DNA of 13,632 nt from Candidatus Sumerlaeota bacterium. GTDB taxonomy: Bacteria; Sumerlaeota; Sumerlaeia; JADFCT01. The DNA lies in assembly GCA_017161665.1 (NCBI GenBank), contig JADFCT010000050.1, positions 1 to 13,632 of the forward strand, written 5' to 3'. This document shows positions 7,156 through 13,612 of this stretch, piece after piece; the first letter of the stretch is position 1; each line of letters opens with the position of its first letter. The notes beneath the pieces are model-generated. The model was given only the letters and a program-made list of their open reading frames with translations, did not search any database and was not told where the DNA came from. The position numbers were made by a program, and so were the translations under genes.

Positions 7156-7172
7156 CTCACCTGACGGGTGAG
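7156..7172. terminator. Stem-loop, possible bidirectional terminator after the WecD-like gene
   Basis: CTCACC (7156-7161) pairs with GGTGAG (7167-7172) around a 5-base loop. T-runs occur on both sides: ACGTTTTT on the plus strand just after, and GAGGCTTTTT on the minus strand. It sits about 75-90 bases past the stop of the minus-strand acetyltransferase gene. The T-runs begin 6 to 8 bases from the stem, so the call is moderate. Confidence 0.38.
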
Positions 7173-7247
7173 CCTACGTTTTTATCTCAACGCCTGAGAA
7201 CACAAGCGTTAGGCCTCTCCATCAACGCTCAAAAGCCGCATTTAGGA

Positions 7248-8279
7248 TTATTGGTTTCTGTAAACCTTGTGCAGGATCATGTCCGTCGACAGGTTTCGGA
7301 AGCCGAGTTTATGATAGAGCGCCAGGGCCGGGTAGTTGTTGGCGCTTGTTCGCAATTCAACCCAGTCATAACAGGTGGCGATGCGGTTGAGGGATTGTTT
7401 GACCAGCCATTCGCCGATGCCACGGCCCTGCCGATCGGACTGAATGACGACGAAATCGAGAATAATCAGGCTGAGGCCGAGTTTCTTTTTCAGGGTCTCG
7501 GCGCCCAGATAGGTCACGAATCCCACAGGGCGCAGGCCGTGGCGGGCGACAAACACATGCCGGGCCAGCCCGTCGCAGCACCGACGGACCCAGCGTTCGA
7601 ACAACGCGCGACTGTCCGAGACGCTCAGGGCCGGATCATTGTAAAAATGATTGGTGTGATGGGAGGAGGAAGCGATGTCACATAAGGCGTCGATATCCTC
7701 GGGATCCAATTGATCCATGACCAGGCCGTCCGGGCCGTTGACGACTTGTCCGGGGAAAGAAAGATCGGCCTCGGCCGCGCCGTCGGTAAAGGGTTGTATC
7801 CCCAGAGGCCGCGCCAGTTTTTGCGACGCGTCCACCAGATAAAAGCCAATGGCCTCCAGGGCGTGGATGCCCGGCCAGTCGGAATGATCGACCCGCGCGG
7901 TCAGATGATCGTAACCGCGATGGCGGGCCGCCCGATCGACGGCTTCAATCAAGGCCTGCGCGACCGGGCCTTGGGCGCCGGGCACGGTGAAGGGTTGGAC
8001 CCGGCCGGTTTTGAGTCCGAAAGCCTCGCTGTGCCAGGCGTTGGGGGCCAGTCCGGCCAGTCCGTGCACCGTTTCGCTGCCGGCGATTTCCTCGACGGCC
8101 AGAAAGAGGTCTGTGTCCTCGGCGTCCACGGCGCGCAACGTCCCTTCCAGAAACATGGCGGCCAGGCGCTGGGGGTCGATTCCCTGACGCTTTTGTTGAT
8201 AGGCCTTATAGGGGTACGCCTCGAAAAGCATCCGAATGGCATGGGCGTCTTGCGTTTGGGGTTTTCGGATTTGAATCAT
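7248..8279 (-). CDS. WecD/RffC-like two-domain GNAT acetyltransferase
   Basis: A 343-residue acetyl-CoA-dependent N-acyltransferase. The first part carries AWHSEAFGLKTGRV (81-94) and LEAIGFYLVDASQKL (141-155), which match the 'W-x-S-E-x-F-G' and 'L-x-x-x-G-F-x-L-V-D' phrases of WecD-type dTDP-aminosugar acetyltransferases. The second part has HFYNDPALS (211-219), RALFERWVRR (224-233), the acetyl-CoA loop QGRGIG (284-289) and SANNYPALALYHKLGFR (312-328), a standard GNAT core. The first ~75 residues are extra relative to E. coli WecD (224 aa). WecD acetylates dTDP-4-amino-4,6-dideoxygalactose; that substrate is only a guess here because no sugar aminotransferase is nearby. It follows trpB by 52 bases. 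An upstream GTG at 8318 is a possible alternative start; neither start has a clear Shine-Dalgarno. Confidence 0.85.
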   Translation of the reverse strand: MIQIRKPQTQDAHAIRMLFEAYPYKAYQQKRQGIDPQRLAAMFLEGTLRAVDAEDTDLFLAVEEIAGSETVHGLAGLAPNAWHSEAFGLKTGRVQPFTVPGAQGPVAQALIEAVDRAARHRGYDHLTARVDHSDWPGIHALEAIGFYLVDASQKLARPLGIQPFTDGAAEADLSFPGQVVNGPDGLVMDQLDPEDIDALCDIASSSHHTNHFYNDPALSVSDSRALFERWVRRCCDGLARHVFVARHGLRPVGFVTYLGAETLKKKLGLSLIILDFVVIQSDRQGRGIGEWLVKQSLNRIATCYDWVELRTSANNYPALALYHKLGFRNLSTDMILHKVYRNQ

Positions 8280-8331
8280 CAGTCCATTCGTTCGTCGGGG
8301 GGTTTGAAGCGGTTGCACCTGTCGCGGATCG

Positions 8332-9582
8332 TTATTGCCGATACCGATCGGCCTTGTGGATAATAAATTCTTTCCAGGATGGATCGTTCAATCCTTCGGC
8401 GACGGTGAAGATATCTTTGTCGCCGCGCCCGGACTGGTTGATGAGGATGGACTGATCCGGCGACAGGGTCGGCGCCTCTTTGAGGGCCTGGACAAAGGCA
8501 TGGGCGCTCTCCAGGGCGGGGATCAATCCCTCATGGCGCATGACCCGCTTGAGCGCGTCGATGACCTCGGCGTCTGTGGCCGCTTCAAATCGCACGCGGC
8601 CCTCGTCTTTCAGGTGACAGAGGATCGGGCTGACCCCCACATAATCGAGACCGGCGGAGACCGAGTAGGTGTCGTTCATGCACCCTTCCTCATTTTGAAG
8701 GAAGTACGTGCGATAGCCCTGGGCCACGCCCACGCTGGCGTCCGGCGTGGACAGGCGCGTGGCGTGTTGGCCCGTGTCCAGCCCCTTGCCGGCGGCCTCG
8801 ACGCCCACAATCTCCACGGAATCGTCATTCAGAAATCCCTGAAAAAGCCCCAGCGCGTTCGAACCGCCGCCCACGCAGGCATAGACGCGATCGGGAAGCC
8901 CGCCCGTCATTTCCTGAAACTGACGCCGCGCCTCCCGGCCGATGATGGACTGAAAATAGGCCACGATCATGGGGAAAGGATGGGGGCCGCACGTCGTGCC
9001 CAGGACATAGTGGGTGTTCTCCATGGACCCCACCCAGTCGCGCATACATTCGTTGATGGCGTCCTTGAGCGTTTGCGAGCCGCTGGTGACGGGATGGACG
9101 CGGGCGCCGAGCTGTTCCATCCAGAAGACGTTTGGTCGTTGGCGTTCCACGTCCTCGGCGCCCATATAGACCACGCACTCGAAACCGAAACGGGCGGCCA
9201 TCGTGGCTGTGGCGACACCGTGCTGACCGGCGCCGGTTTCGGCGATGGCTCGGGTCTTGCCCATGCGGCGCATCAACAGGCCCTGCCCCATGACGTTGTT
9301 GGCCTTGTGGGCGCCCGTGTGATTCAGGTCTTCGCGTTTGACATATATCTGCGCCCCGCCCAGCTCGCGGCTGAGGTTTTCGAGATGGGTGATTGGCGTG
9401 GGCCGACACGAATACGTGGCCATGAACCGTTCGAACTCCGGCCAGAAGGCGGGATCTTGTCGCGCCTCGTAAAAAGCCCGGGTCAACTCGTCGATCGTCG
9501 CCCGCAGGATTTCCGGAACAAAAGAGCCACCGTAACTGCCGTAATACCCTTCCCGCTCGAAATCAAAAAGATTCCATTTCAT
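8332..9582 (-). CDS. trpB: Tryptophan synthase beta chain TrpB
   Basis: A 416-residue PLP enzyme joining indole and L-serine to make L-tryptophan. HTGAHKANN (88-96) holds the PLP lysine K93, and AETGAGQHG (114-122) the catalytic glutamate E115. The COMM region that contacts TrpA follows at about 100-190. CVGGGSNA (236-243) is the phosphate-binding loop, YSVSAGLDY (306-314) supplies the substrate-closing aspartate, and SGRGDKDIFTV (384-394) the serine that binds the pyridine nitrogen. The stretch after SAGLDY reads VGVSPILCHL rather than the usual P-G-V-G-P-x-H. A C-terminal tail of about 25 residues follows KDIF. The start is ATG 9582, with a GGG-type weak ribosome site. No trpA or other trp gene is in the window. 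A promoter at 9613-9642 leaves a leader too short for a classic trp attenuator. Confidence 0.96.
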   Translation of the reverse strand: MKWNLFDFEREGYYGSYGGSFVPEILRATIDELTRAFYEARQDPAFWPEFERFMATYSCRPTPITHLENLSRELGGAQIYVKREDLNHTGAHKANNVMGQGLLMRRMGKTRAIAETGAGQHGVATATMAARFGFECVVYMGAEDVERQRPNVFWMEQLGARVHPVTSGSQTLKDAINECMRDWVGSMENTHYVLGTTCGPHPFPMIVAYFQSIIGREARRQFQEMTGGLPDRVYACVGGGSNALGLFQGFLNDDSVEIVGVEAAGKGLDTGQHATRLSTPDASVGVAQGYRTYFLQNEEGCMNDTYSVSAGLDYVGVSPILCHLKDEGRVRFEAATDAEVIDALKRVMRHEGLIPALESAHAFVQALKEAPTLSPDQSILINQSGRGDKDIFTVAEGLNDPSWKEFIIHKADRYRQ

Positions 9583-9612
9583 GGCGTCGCATCCCTTTAA
9601 AATAATGAGCGA

Positions 9613-9642
9613 ACCTTACCGACAGAGGACGGCAACCGTCAA
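9613..9642 (-). promoter_or_regulatory. Likely sigma70-type promoter for trpB
   Basis: On the minus strand, TTGACG (9637-9642) and TAAGGT (9613-9618) are 18 bases apart. The -35 box has five of six consensus bases; the -10 box keeps the key first, second and last positions. A start near 9606 would give a leader of about 24 bases before trpB. It is divergent from the tRNA promoter at 9721-9750. Confidence 0.48.
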
Positions 9643-9720
9643 TTGCCCTTTTCCCCGTCGGTGGCGATCCCATCGGGGGGGGCATCGCATGGAGCATTGA
9701 GCGCCGGCTGCAACAAAGGC

Positions 9721-9750
9721 TTGATTCATCCGCAAGCGACTGGATATAGT
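9721..9750 (+). promoter_or_regulatory. Likely sigma70-type promoter for the CAU tRNA gene
   Basis: TTGATT (9721-9726) and TATAGT (9745-9750) are separated by 18 bases on the plus strand. Start would be near 9757, with the mature tRNA 5' end at 9786. Position, strand and box quality all fit the tRNA gene. Confidence 0.58.
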
Positions 9751-9785
9751 TCCCCCCTGCCGCGCATCCAGTTGATGATGCCAAC

Positions 9786-9861
9786 GGGCCCATAGCTCAG
9801 TGGTTAGAGCCACCGGCTCATAACCGGTTGGTCCCTGGTTCAAATCCAGGTGGGCCCACCA
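9786..9861 (+). tRNA. tRNA with CAU anticodon, probably tRNA-Ile2 (alternatively elongator Met)
   Basis: The 76-base gene folds completely. The acceptor stem is GGGCCCA (9786-9792) with TGGGCCC (9851-9857). The D arm has GCTC and GAGC around the short loop AGTGGTTA. The anticodon stem ACCGG/CCGGT (9812-9816, 9824-9828) carries loop CTCATAA with anticodon CAT at 9819-9821. The T arm is CCTGG, TTCAAAT, CCAGG, and the 3' CCA is encoded. The G1-C72 pair excludes initiator tRNA. The AGTGGTTA D loop and the TTGGTC variable region resemble bacterial tRNA-Ile2, whose C34 is changed to lysidine by TilS to read AUA. Elongator tRNA-Met shares many of these features, so the amino acid identity is less certain than the gene itself. 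Confidence 0.95.
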
Positions 9862-9976
9862 CACCCATTCGATCAGCGCCTGTCAAGCAGCGTACCCCCG
9901 GATTGATTCAAATCAGGCAGACGGAAACAATTCTCTTTCTTCAAATCCCTCCATGGGGGCCGTCGCCGGTTCCCGA

Positions 9977-11203
9977 TCAGAGGTGGTTTGCGGGGTGGTC
10001 CTGGGGCTGTCCGTCTCGAATCCGCCACAGGCGTCGCGGTGGGATGTGGTCGGCGACGGCCTGGGCGTCGGTTGTGGTGATCAGACTTTGCACATCCATT
10101 CCCGCCAGACGCTGAAGGAACGCGGCGGTTCGCCGGGGATCGAGTTCGGCGATAATGTCATCCAGGAGCAGGACAGGCGTTTCGCGCGTTTCGCGCGTCA
10201 TCACATCGACCTCGGCCAGTCGCAGGGCCAGGATGGTCGAGCGTTGTTGGCCCTGAGAGCCGAAGTCGCGCAGTTCCCGACCGTTGATCAGGAAAGCGAA
10301 ATCATCGCGATGGGGTCCCACGGACGACCCGCCGCGTCGGGCGTCTTCTTCGCGGGAGCGCTTCAATCGTTCCGCAAACCGCTGACCGCTGTCGGGCGCC
10401 TGGACGGCCTCCAGGGTTTTGAAGAAGCCCTGATAGCGCGCGGACAAGACTTCGGCGCCTGTTGGCGCCGTGTCCGGCGCCCCCTCGCCCGCCGAGGCCG
10501 GTTCCGCCCCGGCAATGGCGGCGTAATGGGTAGAGGCTTCGGCCATGAGGGTGTCGAGATGCTCAATCCGGGCGGCCGCCAGGGGCAGGGCGTTTTCGAC
10601 CAGTTGCGCCTCCCAGATGTCAAAGTGTTCGCTCAGGGGCCGGCCCGGTCGCCAGGAACGCAACAGCGCGTTTCGCTGGCGGAGGGCGTGGGTGTATTGT
10701 TGAAGCCGGCGCAGATAGGTTGGGCTGATCTGACTGAGCGTGGTGTCGAGGAATTGCCGGCGTTGCGCGGGGCCGCCCTGGACGATGGCCAGATCGGCCG
10801 GCGTAAAAAGGACGGCGTTGAGTTTTCCCCACAGTTCCCCGAGACGGGCGATGGATTTGCCGTCAATGGTCACGCGCTTTTGCGCGGCGTCGATGGTGAT
10901 GAGGATTTCATGGGCCCCGGCGGCGCGCTGGACCCGGCCGCGGATGACCGCCGTCATGACGCCATCGCCGAAAAGGGGCGGCCCATTGACCGCCCATGTC
11001 TCCACGCGCTCGGTCCAGGGCAGGCATTCCTTATCCGCTCGGGTCCGGAAGGAGCGGCCCGTGACCAGATAAAAGGCGGCTTCGAGCAAATTGGTCTTGC
11101 CCTGGGCGTTGCGGCCCCACAGCACATTGACACCGGCATCCGGTTGGAGATGGGCGGCGCGCACATTGCGAAAACAGCGAACTTCCAAGTCGGTCAGGCG
11201 CAT
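9977..11203 (-). CDS. recF: DNA replication and repair protein RecF
   Basis: A 408-residue SMC-like ATPase that loads RecA at gapped DNA with RecO and RecR. It opens with MRLTDLEVRCFRN and Walker A GRNAQGKTN (30-38), where the usual second glycine is alanine. QRRQFLDTTL (147-156) and SVGPHRDD (294-301) are RecF-specific. The ABC signature is GSQGQQR (315-321) and Walker B is VLLLDDIIAELD (344-355). It is longer than the usual ~360-370 residues, partly because of an Ala/Gly/Pro-rich insert at 232-250 in the coiled-coil arm. No Shine-Dalgarno is visible before ATG 11203, but the N-terminus matches the family. It follows an ElaA-like acetyltransferase gene by 54 bases and is not in the common dnaA-dnaN-recF-gyrB setting. 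Confidence 0.95.
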   Translation of the reverse strand: MRLTDLEVRCFRNVRAAHLQPDAGVNVLWGRNAQGKTNLLEAAFYLVTGRSFRTRADKECLPWTERVETWAVNGPPLFGDGVMTAVIRGRVQRAAGAHEILITIDAAQKRVTIDGKSIARLGELWGKLNAVLFTPADLAIVQGGPAQRRQFLDTTLSQISPTYLRRLQQYTHALRQRNALLRSWRPGRPLSEHFDIWEAQLVENALPLAAARIEHLDTLMAEASTHYAAIAGAEPASAGEGAPDTAPTGAEVLSARYQGFFKTLEAVQAPDSGQRFAERLKRSREEDARRGGSSVGPHRDDFAFLINGRELRDFGSQGQQRSTILALRLAEVDVMTRETRETPVLLLDDIIAELDPRRTAAFLQRLAGMDVQSLITTTDAQAVADHIPPRRLWRIRDGQPQDHPANHL

Positions 11204-11257
11204 GGGGAGAGCGGGCCGGGGACGGCAGGACGAAGGCGATTCCGTCTCCGCGTGGAA

Positions 11258-11725
11258 TCAGGCCACTTCCTCCTTCAGAAGGCGGGTCATCCGGACATGG
11301 CGAATCCCCGCTTCTTCGAAGTACTTGCCTTCCACCTCAAATCCGTGTTTTTCATAAAAAGGGACAGCGCTGGCCTGCGCGTGCAGGTACACGGACTCCA
11401 GCCCCATTTCCGCGGCGTGAGCCAACAGGGACTGGAGCATGAGGGATCCGGCTCCCTCACCACGCCAGGATTTCAGGACGGCCATGCGCCCGATTTTTCC
11501 GTCGCGTGCCAGACGCGCGGTTCCAATGGGTCGATCCATGGGCGCAAAAATCAACACATGATAACAAACGGGATCCATCCCGTCGATTTCCAGTTCTTCC
11601 GGAACGCCTTGCTCCTCAATGAAGACCGTTCGGCGGATCGATTGGATGGCCGCGTGGTCCCGTTCCCATGACGCTTCGTTGACATGCACGGTCCCGGTCC
11701 CTTCTGAATGAGATGGATGGATCAT
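11258..11725 (-). CDS. ElaA/YjcF-like GNAT N-acetyltransferase
   Basis: A 155-residue single-domain GNAT protein. The N-terminal half has SIRRTVFIEEQGVPEELEID (29-48), the hallmark of the YjcF/ElaA branch. The core then shows PIGTARL (66-72), GKIGRMAVLKSWRGEGAGS (76-94) with the acetyl-CoA loop RGEGAG at 88-93, and AVPFYEKHGFE (120-130). The substrate of this branch is generally unknown. The start is uncertain: ATG 11725 is chosen because it gives normal length and has GGA about 5 bases upstream. An ATG at 11809 would add 28 residues of no family character, and GTG starts nearer the conserved core are possible. It precedes recF by 54 bases in the same direction. Confidence 0.85.
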   Translation of the reverse strand: MIHPSHSEGTGTVHVNEASWERDHAAIQSIRRTVFIEEQGVPEELEIDGMDPVCYHVLIFAPMDRPIGTARLARDGKIGRMAVLKSWRGEGAGSLMLQSLLAHAAEMGLESVYLHAQASAVPFYEKHGFEVEGKYFEEAGIRHVRMTRLLKEEVA

Positions 11726-12040
11726 TTGTCCGATGACAACGCGTGGAAAGGCTTGCGACCGTTTTCTGAATTTCGAGACATCATCTGTCCGCGTCGCTGG
11801 AGGAACCATAGGGGCAATCCATCAGAATGGTCAAGGCCCTTTGCCCTTGAGGGGTCTGTCCTGCGCCGCAAATCAGGCGAAAAGGCCGATCACAAAAAGT
11901 TGCGAAGTCGGATTCTTTTACGGTTGCGTCACAGACCGGGATTATGCGATTCGGAAAGCGGTCGCCTACAAATTTTCTGAAAGAAATTGGCGATTCTATT
12001 CAAAATACGATTGATCTTCATTTGAAGAAAGGAAGACATC
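11726..12040. other. Intergenic region between divergent acetyltransferase and ferredoxin genes
   Basis: These 315 bases should hold promoters for both flanking genes. I see AT-rich stretches at about 11975-12030 that could feed the ferredoxin, but no pair of boxes I would defend. A small stem-loop, TCAAGG (11831-11836) with CCTTGA (11845-11850) and an 8-base loop, is present. No coding frame with family signal is seen on either strand. Confidence 0.4.
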
Positions 12041-12214
12041 ATGGCTTATGTGATTTCCGAGGATTGCACCTCGTGCGGCGCTTGCGCTGAAGTGTGCCCT
12101 GTTGACGCCATCAGCGAAGGCGACGGCAAATACGAGATCGATCCCGATACGTGTACGGATTGCGGCGCCTGCGCCGAAGAGTGCCCGGTCGATGCCATCA
12201 GCGAAGGCGAATAA
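12041..12214 (+). CDS. 2[4Fe-4S] clostridial-type ferredoxin
   Basis: A 57-residue electron carrier. Two CxxCxxCxxxCP motifs are present: C9, C12, C15, C19 and C38, C41, C44, C48, each ending in P-V-D-A-I. This is the classic low-potential eight-iron ferredoxin fold, which in anaerobes serves pyruvate:ferredoxin oxidoreductase, hydrogenases and similar enzymes. The two halves share 17 of 21 aligned residues, and a 17-base DNA block (12107-12123) is repeated exactly at 12194-12210, showing the internal duplication clearly. The ATG at 12041 is supported by AAAGGA 9 bases upstream. It is the only plus-strand protein gene in the window and converges with the Mrp-NifX fusion, whose stop lies 108 bases away. 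The partner enzyme is not visible. Confidence 0.95.
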   Translation: MAYVISEDCTSCGACAEVCPVDAISEGDGKYEIDPDTCTDCGACAEECPVDAISEGE

Positions 12215-12247
12215 CTTCCCTTCGTCAGGACATGCGGATAACGGATT

Positions 12248-12316
12248 CGCCCCCGACGCCGGACAGGCGCGCGGGGGCGTATCGGTTAAGGGAGCGACTG
12301 GCGCCGGGGCGGCGCC
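12248..12316. other. Two GC-rich stem-loops between the convergent ferredoxin and Mrp genes
   Basis: The first hairpin pairs CGCCCCCG (12248-12255) with CGGGGGCG (12272-12279), with an inner CGCC/GGCG stem (12257-12260, 12266-12269). The second pairs GGCGCC (12300-12305) with GGCGCC (12311-12316) and lies 7 bases past the Mrp stop. They sit where transcripts from both sides must end, but neither has a proper T-run. They may block 3' exonucleases or assist Rho-dependent termination. Confidence 0.42.
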
Positions 12317-12322
12317 GGGCGT

Positions 12323-13612
12323 TTAATGATCGCAGGTATTCGCGCCCGTGACCAGGGTGTTGGAGAGATAATGGGCGATCAACGTCTCCGGCGGTTTGGC
12401 CGCAGCGCCGACAACCACTTCGATCCCCTGTTCCTGGAACAGGCTCTGGGCGCGCTGACCCATGCCGCCGGCGATAATCAGTTTCGCATGACGCTCGGCC
12501 AGCCAGCGCGGCAGCAGCCCCGGCTCATGGGGCGGCGGCGTCAGATCGGCGCGACCGATGATCTCTTTCTTTTCCATGTCCACCTCAATCAGCGCGAATT
12601 GCTCGCAATGACCAAAGTGCATGGACAGTTTTCCATTGGCGAGGGGGATGGCGACTTTCATGGTTCCATTTTCCTTGTTTGATGTCGCCGGCTGCTCGAC
12701 GGCGATCGGTTTTTGTTCACTCAGCGCCTGAAGGGGCCGGATAATTTTCTGCATGGCCTCGGCCGTCGGCGTCCCGGCGTAGTGATGAATAAAGGACCGT
12801 CCTGTGTCACAGGCTTCCACGATTTGCGGATCCATGGGGACCGCGCCCAGGAAGGGCACGCGCATCTCTTCCGCGACTTCCTGACCGCCCCCGGTCTTGA
12901 GGATCGGGGTGATCTCACCGCAGGAGGGACAGGCGAAGCCGCTCATGTTTTCGATCACGCCCAGCACCCGCACATGGGCCTGTCGGCAGAAGGTGATGGA
13001 TCGCCGCGCGTCGTTGACCGCCACGCGCTGCGGCGTGGTCACGATCACGGCGCCATCCAGATCTTCGATCATCTGACAGACGGACAACGGCTCATCGCCC
13101 GTGCCCGGCGGCGAGTCAATGATCAGATAATCCAGATCGCCCCAAACCACATCTTTCAGGAATTGTTGGATGACGGTTATCTTCATGGGTCCGCGCCAGA
13201 TAACGGCGTCTTCCCGGCTGGAGAGCAGAAATCCCAGGGACATGATTTTCAGATCGCCCAATTCCACGGGGAGCAGACCGTCCTCGTCGGTAAAGGTCCG
13301 TTGCTCTTCCAGCCCCACCATGGCGGGGATGCTGGGGCCGTGGAAATCCACATCCAGCAAGCCGACTTTTTTGCCCGATAAGGCCAGGGCCGTGGCCAGG
13401 TTCACAGCGACCGTGCTTTTGCCGACCCCCCCTTTGCCGGACATGACCAGAATTTTATGGCGAATCCGTCCGAGACGAGCCTTCAGGTCCCGTTGCTCTT
13501 TCGAAACCGTCCCGCCGGACTCTCCGCCGCAGCCGGATGATGAACAGCCGCCCGCTCCGCCGGAGTCACAGCCCGATTCACAGCCGCTGGCCCCCGTCGA
13601 ATGGGCCGACAC
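12323..13612 (-). CDS. Mrp/NBP35 Fe-S carrier ATPase fused to a NifX/ORP-like domain (MrpORP type)
   Basis: A 429-residue fusion. Residues 1-35 are a Ser/Gly tail with four cysteines (11, 15, 23, 28). Residues 50-300 are the Mrp/NBP35 P-loop ATPase, with deviant Walker A SGKGGVGKST (58-67), DVDFHGPS (87-94), DSPPGTGDE (166-174) and the CPSC pair (228-231) that bridges an Fe-S cluster in the dimer. Residues 318-429 are a Nitro_FeMo-Co domain (NifX/NifB-C/ORP family) with MHFGHCEQF (331-339), LIIAGGMGQRA (378-388) and a CDH tail. Mrp proteins carry [4Fe-4S] clusters to targets; ORP-family domains bind metal-sulfur clusters. The same fusion order is known in Desulfovibrio as MrpORP. The start is taken at GTG 13612 with GGAA close upstream, but the frame stays open to the window edge, so the gene may begin further out. 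ATG 12661, opening the second domain, has its own AAGGA 10 bases upstream. Confidence 0.92.
   Translation of the reverse strand: MSAHSTGASGCESGCDSGGAGGCSSSGCGGESGGTVSKEQRDLKARLGRIRHKILVMSGKGGVGKSTVAVNLATALALSGKKVGLLDVDFHGPSIPAMVGLEEQRTFTDEDGLLPVELGDLKIMSLGFLLSSREDAVIWRGPMKITVIQQFLKDVVWGDLDYLIIDSPPGTGDEPLSVCQMIEDLDGAVIVTTPQRVAVNDARRSITFCRQAHVRVLGVIENMSGFACPSCGEITPILKTGGGQEVAEEMRVPFLGAVPMDPQIVEACDTGRSFIHHYAGTPTAEAMQKIIRPLQALSEQKPIAVEQPATSNKENGTMKVAIPLANGKLSMHFGHCEQFALIEVDMEKKEIIGRADLTPPPHEPGLLPRWLAERHAKLIIAGGMGQRAQSLFQEQGIEVVVGAAAKPPETLIAHYLSNTLVTGANTCDH

Larger units (their letters stand above)
6418..7247. other. Long non-coding, repeat-rich intergenic region
   Basis: No supportable gene lies in these 830 bases on either strand; the open frames present are short, low in family signal and run through repeats. 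Contents: the glycosyltransferase promoter (6460-6487); two copies of a degenerate ~60-base repeat starting GCTCCCTATCGGTCG at 6694 and 6947; a TTTGCGTCTTTGCG-type repeat block at 6807-6882; and a stem-loop at 7156-7172. Palindromic patches such as GCGCCGGCGC (about 6655) occur too. The mixture looks like remains of small interspersed repeats. A decayed gene or an unknown structured RNA cannot be excluded. Confidence 0.6.

Noticed and set aside
6526..7685. Several plus-strand open frames of 70-255 codons across the 6.5-7.7 kb region.
   Set aside because: They run through interspersed repeats and then antisense through the WecD-like gene, with no recognisable domain or consistent ribosome site.
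8335..9600. A 421-codon plus-strand open frame antisense to trpB.
   Set aside because: High-GC shadow frame; the minus strand encodes an unmistakable TrpB.
9583..9612. Searched for a trp leader peptide or attenuator before trpB.
   Set aside because: The predicted leader is about 24 bases, with no Trp codon run and no alternative hairpins.
9616..9864. Minus-strand open frame across the tRNA, reading HLDLNQGPTGYEPVAL.
   Set aside because: This is the well-known false ORF produced by reading antisense to a tRNA gene; the tRNA itself folds perfectly.
9953..11671. A 572-codon plus-strand open frame antisense to recF.
   Set aside because: It is a shadow of recF and the ElaA-like gene; the minus-strand proteins carry clear ATPase and GNAT motifs, while the plus-strand frame has none.
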